A stretch of 64,000 bases of DNA from Xanthomonas sp. SI (GCF_014236855.1 NZ_CP051261.1:3596001-3660000), one strand, 5' to 3'; positions 27,417 to 38,926 are shown, counted from the first letter of the stretch. A program made the numbers and translations. The notes: generated by a model from the sequence alone, not told the origin.

Positions 27417-29317
27417 TGCCAATCAACTACCAGGAGCGGACAGAAGAAGAGTATCGCCGCCGCGCCAGCGTGATGATCCAGAACTTTGAAGGCTACCGCG
27501 CTGGGCCATACGACGCAGGCGATAACATGGCCACGATTGGATTCGGCTATACATTCAACCGTAGCAACAATTTAGAGCTATGGGATCGAGCAGGCGTACA
27601 GCTGTCCCAAGCAGAACGCCAGCAATTGAGAGCTATTGACGCAGCGCCAGCCGGCCAAAAAACTGCGATGGGACTCGCATTTGGCGTCCAAATTACTCAA
27701 GAAGAAGCTAGGAGCTTGTTGGAGAATGCCAGCCTCTCAAGATACGAAGGGCATGCAACCAATCTAAACATGCCCTTTTCGGATGAGCGGGCGGCGGTGG
27801 TGTCAATCACATATAACCGCGGAACCGGGCGCATGGCAACCCACATGCAAGGGTTCAACGATGCGATCAGTGATGGCGACCGCGCGGAAGCATGGTATCA
27901 GGTGCGATACAACAGCTTCGGCACAGCCGCAATTGGCACCAACAACGAATTTGGTATTCGCGCGCGCCGCAACATGGAGTCCCAGATTTTCGGCCTCTAC
28001 GATGACCCGCTAAATGTCACCCCTGAGGAGGCCCGCAACGTCTATAGGATGTTCCAGCTTCATCGCGACGACATTTTGGAGAACGAACGAAATTGGGGAG
28101 TTGACCTGGATGGTAATCAGGCCAGAAGAAGCGCCATTGCGCAGGCCGACGCCAACTACCCTGACCTAATACAAGAGTATGGGCATGTTCAGACCCTCGC
28201 TTCCGCCCTAGAGCCTGCCAGAAACAAACTACTGGAAGAACTTAGAACAGAAAATCCTGAGTTGGCGGATCGGTTACGAAATGAAGATTTCGCCACCACT
28301 GCAATCTATCTTGATCCAGGAAGAGAACTTCGTACCGGCAATCTTCGCCCAGACCAGCGCAACAATACCTCTCAAGCAGTCGACGAAAATCATGCCACGA
28401 CCATAGATTCCAAAAGGATGCGTGGCAATACAGAAGTCGAAAGCAACGACTTGCTGATTGGCGGAGGCGGTGACGACACCCTGCGCTCCCACCGTGGTAA
28501 CGACATCCTGATCGGCGGGCAGGGCCGCGACCGGATGGAAGGTGGCGAAGGCCACGACACATACGTGATCGGCGCCGGCGACACCGTGAAGGACAGCGAC
28601 GGCCTGGGCGAAGTGCGCTGGGGCGGGCAGGAGCTGACGGGTGGCAGACGCTCGGAATCCGATCCCGCCAATACCTACCGCAGCGAAGATGGGCGCTTCA
28701 TCTACACCCTGGAACACGACAACCTCTCGATCACCGACACGCAGGCCTCCGATCAGGCGCCACGGGAACGGGCGGTCATCGAGAATTTCCAGAGCGGTCA
28801 GCTTGGGATCACCCTGAGCGGACCGGGCGGTGGCGACGCACGCCCTCAGGCAGCCCCGCAAAAACATAGCGGCGGGCCCGACCCGTCCGGCCCAAGGCCC
28901 GAAGATGCCGCGATGGTGGAGCAATTACGTTCATCTGTCGCCGGACTCGATGAAAAGGCCAACAAGCCTTGGAACGAGCTCAGTGACCGGATGGTCGCCA
29001 GCGCATACAAGATGGCGGTGGAGGCGGGATTCAAACCCGATGACAAAGTGGCGGTTGCGTTGAACCTGCCTACAGCCACGCAATCGGCAGGCGAAACCAT
29101 GTTCGTCATGCGTTCCGGCCCTGGAGCATCGCCCGATCCCTACGCCAACCGAGCTCAAATGCCGACGAGCGAGGCGCTGGCCGCATCGGCGCAACAACAA
29201 TACCTGGCTGCCAATCAGACTCGCGATATGCAGGAGCAGTCCCGTTTGCAAGAACTCGCGCAAGCGCATGATCGCGGTCCGGATGATCCAAGCAAGAGCG
29301 GGCCGAAAATGGCGTGA
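27417..29317 (+). CDS. Predicted X-T4SS antibacterial effector: GH24-like lysozyme, RTX-like repeats, XVIPCD tail
   Basis: 633 residues. Residues ~15-190 are a phage-type lysozyme (GH24): Glu25 in FEGYRAGPYD, with Asp33 and Thr40 in NMATIGFGYTF, then SDERAAVVSITYNRGTG. Residues ~340-395 have Gly/Asp nonapeptide repeats (GGGGDDTL, GNDILIGGQGRD, GGEGHDTY) that should bind calcium. The last ~120 residues (LNLPTATQSAGETMFVM, SPDPYANRAQMPTSEALA, then a Gln-rich tail) look like the Xanthomonadales VirD4-interacting domain that directs effectors into the bacterial-killing type IV system. No signal peptide. AGGAGA precedes the ATG by 6 nt. Neighbour of an LprI-like immunity gene. The secretion machinery itself is not in this window. 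Confidence 0.87.
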
Positions 29318-29415
29318 ACAGACTCAGGCAATGTGAAAAATGTGAGCACACTCAGCAGCAGCCAACTCGCTCCCGACTCATCAATTCTTGAAACCAAACT
29401 CGAACAATGCCAACA

Positions 29416-29443
29416 AAAAACCCCGACCAAGGCCAGGGTTTTT
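29416..29443 (-). terminator. Terminator after tRNA-Thr
   Basis: A-run plus CCCC pairs with GGG plus T-run around a short interior, giving a Rho-independent terminator just beyond the tRNA 3' end on the minus strand. It is nearly symmetric and may also stop transcription from the effector gene. Confidence 0.7.
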
Positions 29444-29452
29444 CGCTGCATC

Positions 29453-29528
29453 TGGTGCCGGAAATAGGAATCGAACCTACGACCTACGCATTACGAATGC
29501 GCCGCTCTACCAACTGAGCTATTCCGGC
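29453..29528 (-). tRNA. tRNA-Thr (anticodon CGU)
   Basis: 76 nt including an encoded CCA end. On the minus strand the acceptor stem is GCCGGAA/TTCCGGC, the D arm is GCTCAGTTGGTAGAGC, the anticodon stem is GCGCA/TGCGT with loop TTCGTAA (anticodon CGT, reading ACG), and the T arm contains GTTCGATT. All arms pair. It follows ispH by 35 nt and may be processed from that operon transcript or have its own promoter inside ispH. Confidence 0.97.
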
Positions 29529-29563
29529 TGAACCGCCAATTCTAGGGGGGCGCCGGCCGCCGG

Positions 29564-30514
29564 TCAATTGACCAGGCGCAGGCGCAGTTCCTTGGGCAGG
29601 GCGAACACCATCGACTCCGGTTCGCCCGCCAGTTCGCCGACGCCGTCGGCTCCCAGCTCGCGCAGCCGCGCGATGACCCCATCCACCAGCACCTGTGGGG
29701 CGGAGGCGCCGGCGGTCAGGCCGATGCGGTGTTTGCCGGCGACCCAGGCCGGGTCGATCTCCTCGGCGCCGTCGATCAGGTAGGACTCCACCCCGTCGCG
29801 TCGCGCCAGCTCGCTGAGCCGGTTGGAATTGGAGCTGTTCGGCGAGCCGACCACCAGCACCAGGTCGCATTGCCTGGCCAGGTCGCGCACCGCGTCCTGG
29901 CGGTTCTGGGTGGCGTAGCAGATGTCGTCGTTCTTCGGTCCCTGCATCGCCGGGTAGCGCTCGCGCAGCGCGTCGATGATGCCGCGGGTGTCGTCCACCG
30001 ACAGCGTGGTCTGGGTGGTGTAGGCCAGGTTCTCCGGCTGCTGGATGTCCAGCGTGGCGACCTGTTCGATGTCCTCGACCAGGTAGATGCGCCCGGCGCC
30101 GCGTTCGCGGTTCCACTGGCCCATCGTGCCCTCCACTTCCGGGTGGCCGGCGTGGCCGATCAGCACCACGTCGCGGCCGGCGCGGCAGTGCCGGGCCACT
30201 TCGAAATGGACCTTGGTGACCAGCGGGCAGGTCGCGTCGAACACTTTCAGCCCGCGCCGCTCGGCCTCCTGGCGCACCGCCTGGGACACGCCGTGGGCGC
30301 TGAAGATGACCGTGTTGCCGTCGGGCACCTCGTCCAGTTCCTCGACGAAGATCGCGCCGCGCTGCTTCAGGTCGTCGACCACGAAGCGGTTGTGCACCAC
30401 CTCGTGGCGCACGTAGATCGGCGCGCCCAGGGTCTCGATGGCGCGTTTGACGATCTCGATCGCACGGTCGACGCCGGCGCAGAAACCACGGGGATTGGCG
30501 AGCAGGACGTCCAT
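29564..30514 (-). CDS. ispH: 4-hydroxy-3-methylbut-2-enyl diphosphate reductase
   Basis: 316 residues, the normal length. IspH is the iron-sulfur enzyme that makes IPP and DMAPP in the last step of the MEP isoprenoid pathway. The three cluster cysteines are visible in [25 protein letters not shown] and [11 protein letters not shown], with [10 protein letters not shown] and [15 protein letters not shown] also as in the family. It follows lspA by 8 nt in the murJ-ribF-ileS-lspA-ispH series. Confidence 0.98.
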   Translation of the reverse strand: MDVLLANPRGFCAGVDRAIEIVKRAIETLGAPIYVRHEVVHNRFVVDDLKQRGAIFVEELDEVPDGNTVIFSAHGVSQAVRQEAERRGLKVFDATCPLVTKVHFEVARHCRAGRDVVLIGHAGHPEVEGTMGQWNRERGAGRIYLVEDIEQVATLDIQQPENLAYTTQTTLSVDDTRGIIDALRERYPAMQGPKNDDICYATQNRQDAVRDLARQCDLVLVVGSPNSSNSNRLSELARRDGVESYLIDGAEEIDPAWVAGKHRIGLTAGASAPQVLVDGVIARLRELGADGVGELAGEPESMVFALPKELRLRLVN

Positions 30515-30522
30515 GGCTCCAA

Positions 30523-31026
30523 TTATCCCGCTTTTCGCTTCGACTTGCCGTCGAACACGCCGAACAGGGCGATGCCCACGGCACCGGCGACGATCGCCGA
30601 GTCGGCGATGTTGAACGAGGGCCAGTAGTGCTCGCCCACGTACCACTGGATGAAATCGACCACATGGCCGTGCATCAGCCGGTCGATGACGTTGCCGATC
30701 GCGCCGCCGATGACCAGGGCGTAAGGCATGGCGCTGCGCCAGTCGCCGCGCGGGGTGCGCGCCAGCCACCAGGCCAGCAGGCCGCTGATGCCCACCGCCA
30801 GCGCGGTGAAGAACCACAGCTGCCAGCCGCCGGCCTGGCTCAGGAAACTGAACGCGGCGCCGGTGTTGTAGGTGCGGTACCAGTTCCAGAAGCCGTCGAT
30901 CACCGGCACCGCGGTGAACTCGGGCAGGCTGGACAGCACCCAGGCCTTGCTCCACTGGTCCAGGCCGATCACCAGCGCGGACAGCAGCAGCCAGATCAGC
31001 GCGGAGGGTTTGGGTCGTACGGTCAT
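30523..31026 (-). CDS. lspA: Lipoprotein signal peptidase (signal peptidase II)
   Basis: 167 residues. LspA is the inner-membrane aspartyl protease that removes lipoprotein signal peptides. Four spans are visible, and the two catalytic Asp lie in [20 protein letters not shown] and [21 protein letters not shown] is also conserved. Start ATG at 31024-31026 gives the typical short basic N-terminus. It lies 103 nt after ileS and 8 nt before ispH, a classic arrangement. Confidence 0.97.
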   Translation of the reverse strand: MTVRPKPSALIWLLLSALVIGLDQWSKAWVLSSLPEFTAVPVIDGFWNWYRTYNTGAAFSFLSQAGGWQLWFFTALAVGISGLLAWWLARTPRGDWRSAMPYALVIGGAIGNVIDRLMHGHVVDFIQWYVGEHYWPSFNIADSAIVAGAVGIALFGVFDGKSKRKAG

Positions 31027-31129
31027 GCGCGGGGTCCGCCTTGGGCGAAGGATGGGTATGAAAGACAACGACGCGGCGTAAGTCACGACGGCGACGGCGA
31101 AGGCACCGCCGCCGCCGCGCAGGAACGGA

Positions 31130-33961
31130 TCAGAACCAGGTGCGCTCCTCGCCCGGTCCGTCGATGTTGCCGACGCAGCGGCCGCACAGTTCCGGGTGCG
31201 CCGGATCCACGCCCACATCGGCGCGGTGGTGCCAGCAGCGCACGCACTTCTGCTTGCCGGTGGCCTGGGCGCTGACGAAGATCTCGTCGGTACTGGCTTC
31301 GCGCACCACCACGTCGCCGCTGATGAACAGGAAGCGCAATTCCTCCTGCAGCGGCTGCAGCTTGGCGGCCGTGGCCGCGTCGGCGGCGACGGTGATCTCC
31401 GCCTCCAGCGCCGCGCCGATCACGCCGTTGCCGCGCATCGGCTCCAGCACCTTGGCCACCTGCTCGCGCAGCGCCAGCAGTTGATCGAAATCGGCCGCGC
31501 TCAGCGGCGCATCCTCCGGCAGCGGCGCCAGGCCTTCGTACCAGGTCGCGAACAGCACGTTGCCGACGTGCGCGCCGGGCAGGTAGCCCCACAGTTCGTC
31601 GGCGGTGAAGCTCATGATCGGCGCGATCCAGCGCACGAACGCTTCGGCGACATGGAACATCGCGCTCTGCGCCGAACGCCGGCCGTGCGAGTCCTCCGGC
31701 ATCGTGTACAGCCGGTCCTTGGTCACGTCCAGGTACAACGAACCCAGGTCCACGCTGCAGAAGTTCAGCAGCGCCTGCACGATCGCGGCGAAGTCGTAGC
31801 GCGCGTAGGCGGCCTTGATCTGCTCCTGCACCTCGTAGGCGCGATGCACGATCCAGCGGTCCAGCGCCACCAGTTCCGGCAGGGTGCGCAGGTGCGCGGC
31901 CGGATTGAAGCCGTGCAGATTGCCGAGCAGGAAGCGCGCGGTGTTGCGCAGGCGCCGGTAGGCGTCGGAGTTGCGCTTGAGGATCTCCTGCGACAGCGAC
32001 ATCTCGTTGCTGTAGTCGCTGGAGGCGATCCACAGGCGCAGGATGTCCGCGCCCAGGGTCTTCATGATGTCCTGCGGCTCGATGCCGTTGCCCAGCGACT
32101 TGGACATCTTGCGGCCGTGCTCGTCCACGGTGAAGCCGTGGGTCAGGCACTGCCGGTACGGCGCCGCCTGGTCCAGCGCCACGCCGGTCAACAGCGAGGA
32201 CTGGAACCAGCCGCGGTGCTGGTCCGAACCTTCCAGGTACAGGTCGGCCGGCTTGGGAATGCCGCGCTCGGCCAGCACCGCCTCGTGGGTCACGCCCGAA
32301 TCGAACCACACGTCGAGGATGTCGGTGATTTTGTCGTAGTCGGCGGCTTCGTCGCCGAGCAGTTCGGCGGCGTCGAGCGTGTACCACACGTCCACCCCGC
32401 TCTCCTCGACGCGGTCGGCGACCTGGCGCATCAGTTCGGTGCTGCGCGGATGCGGCTCGCCGGTCTCGCGGTGCACGAACAGCGCGATCGGCACGCCCCA
32501 GGTGCGCTGCCGGGAGATGGTCCAGTCCGGACGCCCGGCGACCATGCCGGCGATACGCGCCTGGCCCCAGGACGGATACCAGTGCACGCCCTCGATCGCC
32601 TTCAGCGCGTCGGCGCGCAGGTTGGCCTGCTCCATCGAGATGAACCACTGCGGGGTGGCGCGGAACGCGATCGGGGTCTTGTGCCGCCAGCAATGCGGGT
32701 AGCTGTGGACCATGCTCGCGTGCGCCAGCAGCGCGCCGCGCGCGGCGAGCACCTCGGCGATGGTGTCGTTGGCCTTCCAGATGTGCAGCCCGGCCAGCAC
32801 CACGCCGTCGGCCGGCGGGGTCGAAGGCAGATACACGCCGCGGCCGTCGATCGGATTGATCTGCGCGGCGGTATAGCGCTCGATCAGCCCGTACTGCTTG
32901 GCCGCCACGTAGTCTTCCTGGCCGTGTCCGGGTGCGGTGTGCACCGCGCCGGTACCGTCCTCGTCGGAGACGTGGTCGCCCAGGATCAGCGGAATGTCGC
33001 GCTCGTCGTAGAACGGATGCGCCAGCAGTTGGTTTTCCAGCGCTGCGCCAGCGACACGACCATGCACCACCACCTCGGCCACGCCGTAGCGCTGCAGCGC
33101 GCGCTCGGCCAGCGCATCGGCCAGCACCAGCCAGCGGCGGCGGCCGTCGTGCGCCGGGCCTTCGACCAGGGCGTAGCTCAGGTCCGGCCCCAGCGACACC
33201 GCCAGCGAGGCCGGCAGCGTCCATGGCGTGGTGGTCCAGATCGGCACCGCGACTTCGACACCTTCCGGCAGCGCGACGCCGAACGCGGCGGCCAGCGCCG
33301 CGCCATCGCGCGCGGTGTAGGCCACGTCCACGGTCGGCGACTGCTTGTCGGCGTATTCGATCTCCGCCTCGGCCAGCGCCGAGCCGCAATCGAAGCACCA
33401 GTGCACCGGCTTCACGCCGCGGGTCAGGTGGCCGTTGTCGACGATCCGGGCCAGCGCGCGCATCTCGTTGGCTTCGAAATGGAAGTCGAGCGTGCGGTAC
33501 GGGTTTTCCCAGTCGCCGATCACGCCCAGGCGCTTGAAATCGCGGCGCTGGATGTCGATCTGCTCGTTGGCGTACTCGCGGCATTTCTGCCGGAACTGCG
33601 CCGCATCCAGCTTGACCCCGACCTTGCCGAACTTCTTCTCGATCGCGATCTCGATCGGCAGGCCATGGCAGTCCCAGCCCGGGATGTACGGCGCATCGAA
33701 GCCGGCCAGGTACTTGGACTTGACGATGATGTCCTTGAGGATCTTGTTGACCGCGTGGCCGAGATGGATCGCGCCGTTGGCGTACGGCGGGCCGTCGTGC
33801 AGCACGAACAGCGGCCGGCCCTGGGCGTTGTCGCGCAGCTGCGCGTACAGCCCCTCGCTCTCCCAGCGGGCCAGCGTGTCCGGCTCGCGCTTGGGCAGAT
33901 CGCCGCGCATCGGGAAGTCCGTCGCCGGCAGATTGAGGGTGGCTTTGTAGTCCTGGGTCAC
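31130..33961 (-). CDS. ileS: Isoleucyl-tRNA synthetase
   Basis: 943 residues, full length for a bacterial class I IleRS. Seen: [20 protein letters not shown] (HIGH motif), the editing domain in the middle, [23 protein letters not shown] (KMSKS loop) and the C-terminal zinc finger [12 protein letters not shown] / [10 protein letters not shown]. No T-box leader was found upstream, where ribF sits only 6 nt away, so transcription comes from the operon. Confidence 0.99.
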   Translation of the reverse strand: MTQDYKATLNLPATDFPMRGDLPKREPDTLARWESEGLYAQLRDNAQGRPLFVLHDGPPYANGAIHLGHAVNKILKDIIVKSKYLAGFDAPYIPGWDCHGLPIEIAIEKKFGKVGVKLDAAQFRQKCREYANEQIDIQRRDFKRLGVIGDWENPYRTLDFHFEANEMRALARIVDNGHLTRGVKPVHWCFDCGSALAEAEIEYADKQSPTVDVAYTARDGAALAAAFGVALPEGVEVAVPIWTTTPWTLPASLAVSLGPDLSYALVEGPAHDGRRRWLVLADALAERALQRYGVAEVVVHGRVAGAALENQLLAHPFYDERDIPLILGDHVSDEDGTGAVHTAPGHGQEDYVAAKQYGLIERYTAAQINPIDGRGVYLPSTPPADGVVLAGLHIWKANDTIAEVLAARGALLAHASMVHSYPHCWRHKTPIAFRATPQWFISMEQANLRADALKAIEGVHWYPSWGQARIAGMVAGRPDWTISRQRTWGVPIALFVHRETGEPHPRSTELMRQVADRVEESGVDVWYTLDAAELLGDEAADYDKITDILDVWFDSGVTHEAVLAERGIPKPADLYLEGSDQHRGWFQSSLLTGVALDQAAPYRQCLTHGFTVDEHGRKMSKSLGNGIEPQDIMKTLGADILRLWIASSDYSNEMSLSQEILKRNSDAYRRLRNTARFLLGNLHGFNPAAHLRTLPELVALDRWIVHRAYEVQEQIKAAYARYDFAAIVQALLNFCSVDLGSLYLDVTKDRLYTMPEDSHGRRSAQSAMFHVAEAFVRWIAPIMSFTADELWGYLPGAHVGNVLFATWYEGLAPLPEDAPLSAADFDQLLALREQVAKVLEPMRGNGVIGAALEAEITVAADAATAAKLQPLQEELRFLFISGDVVVREASTDEIFVSAQATGKQKCVRCWHHRADVGVDPAHPELCGRCVGNIDGPGEERTWF

Positions 33962-33967
33962 GGGGAT

Positions 33968-34966
33968 TTACCGGTTGTCTTCATTGGAGAGTCCGCGTAT
34001 GGAGGCGCGGGCTTGTGCGAGCGGCAGCGTGGTCCGCTGCGCGGACGCGAGCAGGCGCCGGGCCAGTGCGGCGTCGCGGTGCATCTGTTCGGTCAGCGCC
34101 GGCAGATCGGAAAATTTTTCTTCGTCGCGCAACTTGGCGACGAATTCCACAGAAATGTGGCGCCCGTACAGGTCGCCGTGGAAATCGAACAGGTGCGCTT
34201 CCAGCAGCGGCTCCACACCCTGCACCGTCGGCCGCGTACCGAAGCTGGACACCGACGGCCACGGCTGCTCAGTCACTCCATGCACCCAGGTCGCGTAGAT
34301 CCCCGACAGCGCCGGCGTGCGCGGGAAGCGCAGGTTGGCGGTGGGATAGCCGAGGGTGCGCCCGAGCTGCTTGCCGCGCACCACGCGGCCGTCGATCGCG
34401 TACGGGCGGCCGAGCAGATCGGCGGCGTGGGCGAATTCGCCGGCCACCAGCAGTTCGCGGATGCGGGTGCTGGAGATGCGTTCTTCGCGCAGGTGCACCG
34501 GCTCGATCTCGCCGGCGGAAAAGCCCAGTTGCGCGCCCATCTCGCGCAGCAGCGCGATGTCGCCGCCGCGCTTGTGGCCGAAACGGAACGCCGGCCCGAT
34601 CCACACTTCGCGCGCCTGCAGCCGATCGACCAGGGTGCGTTGCACGAAATCCTGCGCGCTCATCGACGACAGCCGCCGGTCGAAGCGCAGCAGGCCCACG
34701 CTGTCCACGCCGAGCTGCTGCAGGCCTTCGACCTTGGCCCGCGCCAGGGTCAGCCGCGGCGGCGGCGCGGCCGGCGCGAAGAACTCGCGCGGCAGCGGCT
34801 CGAAGCTCAACGCCACCGCCGGCACGCCCAGCGCGCGGGCACGCGCCAGCGCATGGCGCACCAGCGCACGGTGGCCCAGATGCAGGCCATCGAAGGCGCC
34901 GATGCAGACCACGCTTCCCTGCGGGAACAAAGTCCCGCCCTCGACGTCTCTAAACAGCCTGCTCAT
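33968..34966 (-). CDS. ribF: Bifunctional riboflavin kinase / FAD synthetase
   Basis: 332 residues. RibF makes FMN and then FAD. The N-terminal nucleotidyltransferase domain has CIGAFDGLHLGHRALV and FRFGHKRGGD, with ISSTRIRELL; the C-terminal kinase domain has GRTLGYPTANLRF and GIYATWV. The start ATG at 34964-34966 gives MSRLFRDVEGG; the open frame further upstream runs into a REP element and is not used. It ends 6 nt before ileS. Confidence 0.97.
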   Translation of the reverse strand: MSRLFRDVEGGTLFPQGSVVCIGAFDGLHLGHRALVRHALARARALGVPAVALSFEPLPREFFAPAAPPPRLTLARAKVEGLQQLGVDSVGLLRFDRRLSSMSAQDFVQRTLVDRLQAREVWIGPAFRFGHKRGGDIALLREMGAQLGFSAGEIEPVHLREERISSTRIRELLVAGEFAHAADLLGRPYAIDGRVVRGKQLGRTLGYPTANLRFPRTPALSGIYATWVHGVTEQPWPSVSSFGTRPTVQGVEPLLEAHLFDFHGDLYGRHISVEFVAKLRDEEKFSDLPALTEQMHRDAALARRLLASAQRTTLPLAQARASIRGLSNEDNR

Positions 34967-35114
34967 TCCTCGGTCCGAAGCGCCGGCGCTGGAGTGCGCC
35001 AGCCGATGATGCGTAACCGTCGAGTATAGCGGGGAGTGGCAAGACCCGGGACAGCAGGGCCGCCGGAGGAACCCCCGCCAAACGATCGGTCCGGGGCGGG
35101 CAAGCACCGCTCTT

Positions 35115-35180
35115 CTGTAGGAGGGGCTTCAGCCCCGACGCCTTACCGGCAGAGCGTCGGGGCCTGAAGCCCTCCCACAG
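35115..35180. repeat. REP-like palindromic element 1 (paired, inverted)
   Basis: CTGTAGGAGGGGCTTCAGC reads inwards from one end and its imperfect complement reads inwards from the other, around a 13-nt middle. This is one of five copies in the window with the same core. It sits between murJ and ribF and can fold into a large hairpin in the operon transcript. Confidence 0.85.
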
Positions 35181-35202
35181 AAAGCGCAAATGCCGCACTT
35201 GC

Positions 35203-35230
35203 GAATCCCCAATCCCGAATCCCCAATCCC
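35203..35230. repeat. Degenerate heptad repeat (GGGATTN type), copy 1
   Basis: Four 7-bp units, GGGATTG/GGGATTC alternating, when read on the minus strand. The units match a canonical G-quadruplex pattern (four runs of three or more G with 3-4 nt loops) in the sense strand of the murJ-ribF transcript. Confidence 0.8.
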
Positions 35231-35235
35231 GGCCC

Positions 35236-36843
35236 CTAATGCTCGCGCAGATCCCGCGGCCGGAACCCCAGCGCCAGCAACGCCAGCAGATACACCAGCC
35301 CACCACCACATACCAGCGCCAGCAGGCTGCCGATGCGGTGCCACTTGTCCATCGTGGTGAACCCCGGCAACCAGTGCAGGCCCAGCCCCAGCACCGCGGC
35401 CATCGCCGCGCAGGCCACGCCCAACCGCAGCAGATAGCCGGCCCAGCCCGGCCGCGGCCGGTACACCTCGGCACGGCGCAGCCAGCGCCACAGCAGCGAC
35501 AGGTTGATGTAGCTGGCCACCGCGCTGGCCAGGCCCAGCGCCAGGTGCAGGCCCGGCACCGCCGCCAGCGCCGCGCGCACGCCCTGCGCGCGCAGCTCGG
35601 CCGGCACCCACAGGTGGTACAGGATCGCCAGGAACAGCAGGTTCAGCACCATGTTGGCGACCAGCGCGACCACGCCGGCGCGCACCGGGGTGCGCGTGTC
35701 CTGGCGCGAGTAGAACGCCGGCAGCAGCACCTTCAGCAACGCGAACGCGGGCAGGCCGAAGCTCAGCCCGAACACCGACATCGCCGCCATGCGCGTGTCG
35801 AACGCGGTGAACTTGCCGTACTGGAACAGCGTGGCCACCAGCGGCTGGCTCAGCAGCATCAGCCCCAGCATCGCCGGCACCGCGATCAGCAGCGTGGTGC
35901 GCAGGCCCCAGTCCAGCGCGTTGGAGAAGCCGACATGGTCGGTCTTGACGTGGTGCCGCGACAGCGCCGGCAGGATCACCGTGCCCAGCGCCACGCCGAA
36001 CACGCCCAGCGGCAGTTCCAGGAAGCGGTCGGCCTGCGACAGCCAGCTCTGCGAGCCGGCGAACAGGAACGAGGCGATCACCGTGTCCAGCAGCAGGTTG
36101 ATCTGCGCGATCGAGGAGCCGAACAGGGTCGGCACCATCAGCGTCAGCACCCGGCGCACGTCCGGATGGCTCCAGCCCCAGCGCGGCAGGGTCAGCAGGT
36201 CGATGCCGCGCAGCGCCGGCAACTGGAACAGCAGCTGCAGCAGCCCGGCGACCAGCACCGCCCAGCCCATCGCCAGGATCGGCACCTCCAGCTTCGGCGC
36301 CAGCCACAGCGCGCCGGCGATCATGCACAGGTTGAGGATCACCGGCGTCAGCGCCGGCAGGCCGAAGCGGTTGAAACTGTTCAAGGCACCGCCGGCCAGC
36401 GCGGTCAGCGACACGAACAGCAGGAACGGGAAGGTCAGCCGCAGCAGATCGACGATCAGCCCGAACTTGGCCGGATCGTCGCTGGAGCCGGGATTGAACA
36501 GCAGCGCCACCTGCGGGGTGAAGATCAGCCCCAGCGCGGTGACCAGCAGCAGGATCCCGCCCAGGGTGCCGGACACCCGCGACATCAGCGCGCGCAGGTC
36601 GGCGTGCGGCCGGGTTTCCTTGACTTCGGTGAACACCGGCACGAAGGCGGTGGCGAACGAGCCTTCCGCGAACAGCCGGCGCAGGAAGTTCGGAATGCGG
36701 AACGCGACCCAGAAAGCGTCGGTGGTTGCGTTGGCGCCGAACGAAATGGTGATAGCCTGATCGCGTACCAGCCCCAGCACGCGCGAGACCATGGTCATGC
36801 TGCTGAACGAGAGTAGCCCGCGGAGCATGCGCGGCGTGCTCAT
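35236..36843 (-). CDS. murJ: Lipid II flippase MurJ (MviN)
   Basis: 535 residues with about 14 membrane spans. MurJ moves lipid II across the inner membrane for peptidoglycan synthesis. The N-terminus MLRGLLSFSSMTMVSRVLGLVRDQAI and the motif FAEGSFATAFVPVFTE are characteristic of the family. It heads the series running through ribF to ispH, although a REP element and a heptad repeat separate it from ribF. It is divergent from rpsT across a 101-bp promoter region. Confidence 0.97.
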   Translation of the reverse strand: MSTPRMLRGLLSFSSMTMVSRVLGLVRDQAITISFGANATTDAFWVAFRIPNFLRRLFAEGSFATAFVPVFTEVKETRPHADLRALMSRVSGTLGGILLLVTALGLIFTPQVALLFNPGSSDDPAKFGLIVDLLRLTFPFLLFVSLTALAGGALNSFNRFGLPALTPVILNLCMIAGALWLAPKLEVPILAMGWAVLVAGLLQLLFQLPALRGIDLLTLPRWGWSHPDVRRVLTLMVPTLFGSSIAQINLLLDTVIASFLFAGSQSWLSQADRFLELPLGVFGVALGTVILPALSRHHVKTDHVGFSNALDWGLRTTLLIAVPAMLGLMLLSQPLVATLFQYGKFTAFDTRMAAMSVFGLSFGLPAFALLKVLLPAFYSRQDTRTPVRAGVVALVANMVLNLLFLAILYHLWVPAELRAQGVRAALAAVPGLHLALGLASAVASYINLSLLWRWLRRAEVYRPRPGWAGYLLRLGVACAAMAAVLGLGLHWLPGFTTMDKWHRIGSLLALVCGGGLVYLLALLALGFRPRDLREH

Positions 36844-36867
36844 GCAGCGACCCTCTTGACAATTGGC

Positions 36868-36896
36868 TTGACGCAGTTGTTTAGAACCTTCATACT
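36868..36896 (+). promoter_or_regulatory. Candidate rpsT promoter
   Basis: TTGACG (36868-36873), 17-nt spacer, CATACT (36891-36896) lie about 50 nt before the rpsT start. A second TTGACA occurs at 36856-36861. The region is shared with murJ, which reads the other way. Confidence 0.5.
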
Positions 36897-36944
36897 CTCC
36901 CGCTTGTTTTTATCCACCACACAGCTTTCCAGGAAACCACCACC

Positions 36945-37217
36945 GTGGCCAATATCAAGTCCGCCAAGAAGCGCGCCAAGCAGACCGTCGTGCGCAACGC
37001 GCGCAACACGGCTCAGCGTTCGATGCTGCGCACCGCCGTCAAGAAGGTCATCAAGGCCCTGGACGCCAACGACGCCGCCGGCGCCGAAGCCGCTTTCGCC
37101 GTTGCCCAGCCGATCCTCGACCGTTTCAGCTCGCGCGGTCTGATCCACAAGAACAAGGCTGCGCGCCACAAGAGCCGCCTGACCGCCCGCATCAAGGCGA
37201 TCAAGACCGCCGCCTAA
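36945..37217 (+). CDS. rpsT: 30S ribosomal protein S20
   Basis: 90 residues, starting [21 protein letters not shown] as in all S20 proteins, and very basic throughout. The start codon is GTG, with AGGAAA about 8 nt upstream. E. coli rpsT also uses a non-AUG start (UUG), which helps autoregulation by S20, so the GTG here may serve the same end. A hairpin and a terminator follow. Confidence 0.98.
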   Translation: MANIKSAKKRAKQTVVRNARNTAQRSMLRTAVKKVIKALDANDAAGAEAAFAVAQPILDRFSSRGLIHKNKAARHKSRLTARIKAIKTAA

Positions 37218-37232
37218 CCGGCTGCGGTCGTT

Positions 37233-37256
37233 GCCGGAAGCGCTCGCGCTTCCGGC
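37233..37256. other. Perfect hairpin after rpsT
   Basis: A 24-bp palindrome (GCCGGAAGCG, loop CTCG, then the complement) begins 16 nt after the rpsT stop and precedes the T-run terminator. It may protect the mRNA 3' end or act as a second stop signal. Confidence 0.6.
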
Positions 37257-37261
37257 ACTAC

Positions 37262-37290
37262 GAAAAAGCCCGGCCTCGGCCGGGTTTTTC
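37262..37290. terminator. Bidirectional terminator between rpsT and obgE
   Basis: AAAAA, a CCCGGC/GCCGGG stem and TTTTT form a symmetric Rho-independent terminator that suits both converging genes. Confidence 0.85.
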
Positions 37291-37341
37291 GTGTGCGTGC
37301 GATCCGCTGGCGACAACCGCGCGCCGGGCCGGTCGCCGCGC

Positions 37342-38596
<1,255 letters not shown>

Positions 38597-38638
38597 CAGC
38601 AAGCCCGCGCCGTGGCGCAGGCCCTGGAGGCGAAACGC

Positions 38639-38914
38639 TTACGCCTCGGCGGTAGCCGCTTCGGTCACCACGCTCACGGTGCGACGCTTCTTGGCGCCCT
38701 TCACCGAGAACTCGACCTTGCCGTTCACCAGCGCGAACAGGGTGTGGTCGCGGCCCAGGCCGACGCCCGAACCCGGGTGGAACTGGGTGCCGCGCTGACG
38801 CACGATGATGTTGCCCGCCTCGATCGCCTGGCCGCCGAAGATCTTCACGCCCAGGTATTTCGGGTTGGAGTCGCGGCCGTTGCGCGAGGAACCTACGCCT
38901 TTTTTATGTGCCAT
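38639..38914 (-). CDS. rpmA: 50S ribosomal protein L27
   Basis: 91 residues, [22 protein letters not shown] with the family core [26 protein letters not shown]. The C-terminal ATAEA tail is slightly longer than average. It lies 12 nt after rplU, the universal pair. Confidence 0.98.
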   Translation of the reverse strand: MAHKKGVGSSRNGRDSNPKYLGVKIFGGQAIEAGNIIVRQRGTQFHPGSGVGLGRDHTLFALVNGKVEFSVKGAKKRRTVSVVTEAATAEA

Positions 38915-38926
38915 GACTGCTGCTCC

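Noticed and set aside
27417..29317. Prophage endolysin
   Set aside because: The lysozyme domain is phage-like, but the RTX-like repeats, secretion tail and lipoprotein neighbour fit an effector. No holin or structural phage genes are nearby.
33962..34966. T-box or FMN riboswitch upstream of ileS or ribF
   Set aside because: The gap before ileS is 6 nt, and the ribF leader is filled by a REP element and a heptad array, with no conserved riboswitch core.
31196..35029. A 1,200-codon-plus open frame on the plus strand across ileS and ribF
   Set aside because: It is the shadow of ileS and ribF; composition is repetitive His/Arg/Gly and it has no ribosome site.
35203..35230. CRISPR-like repeat
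   Set aside because: Units are 7 bp without spacers, and no cas gene is present.
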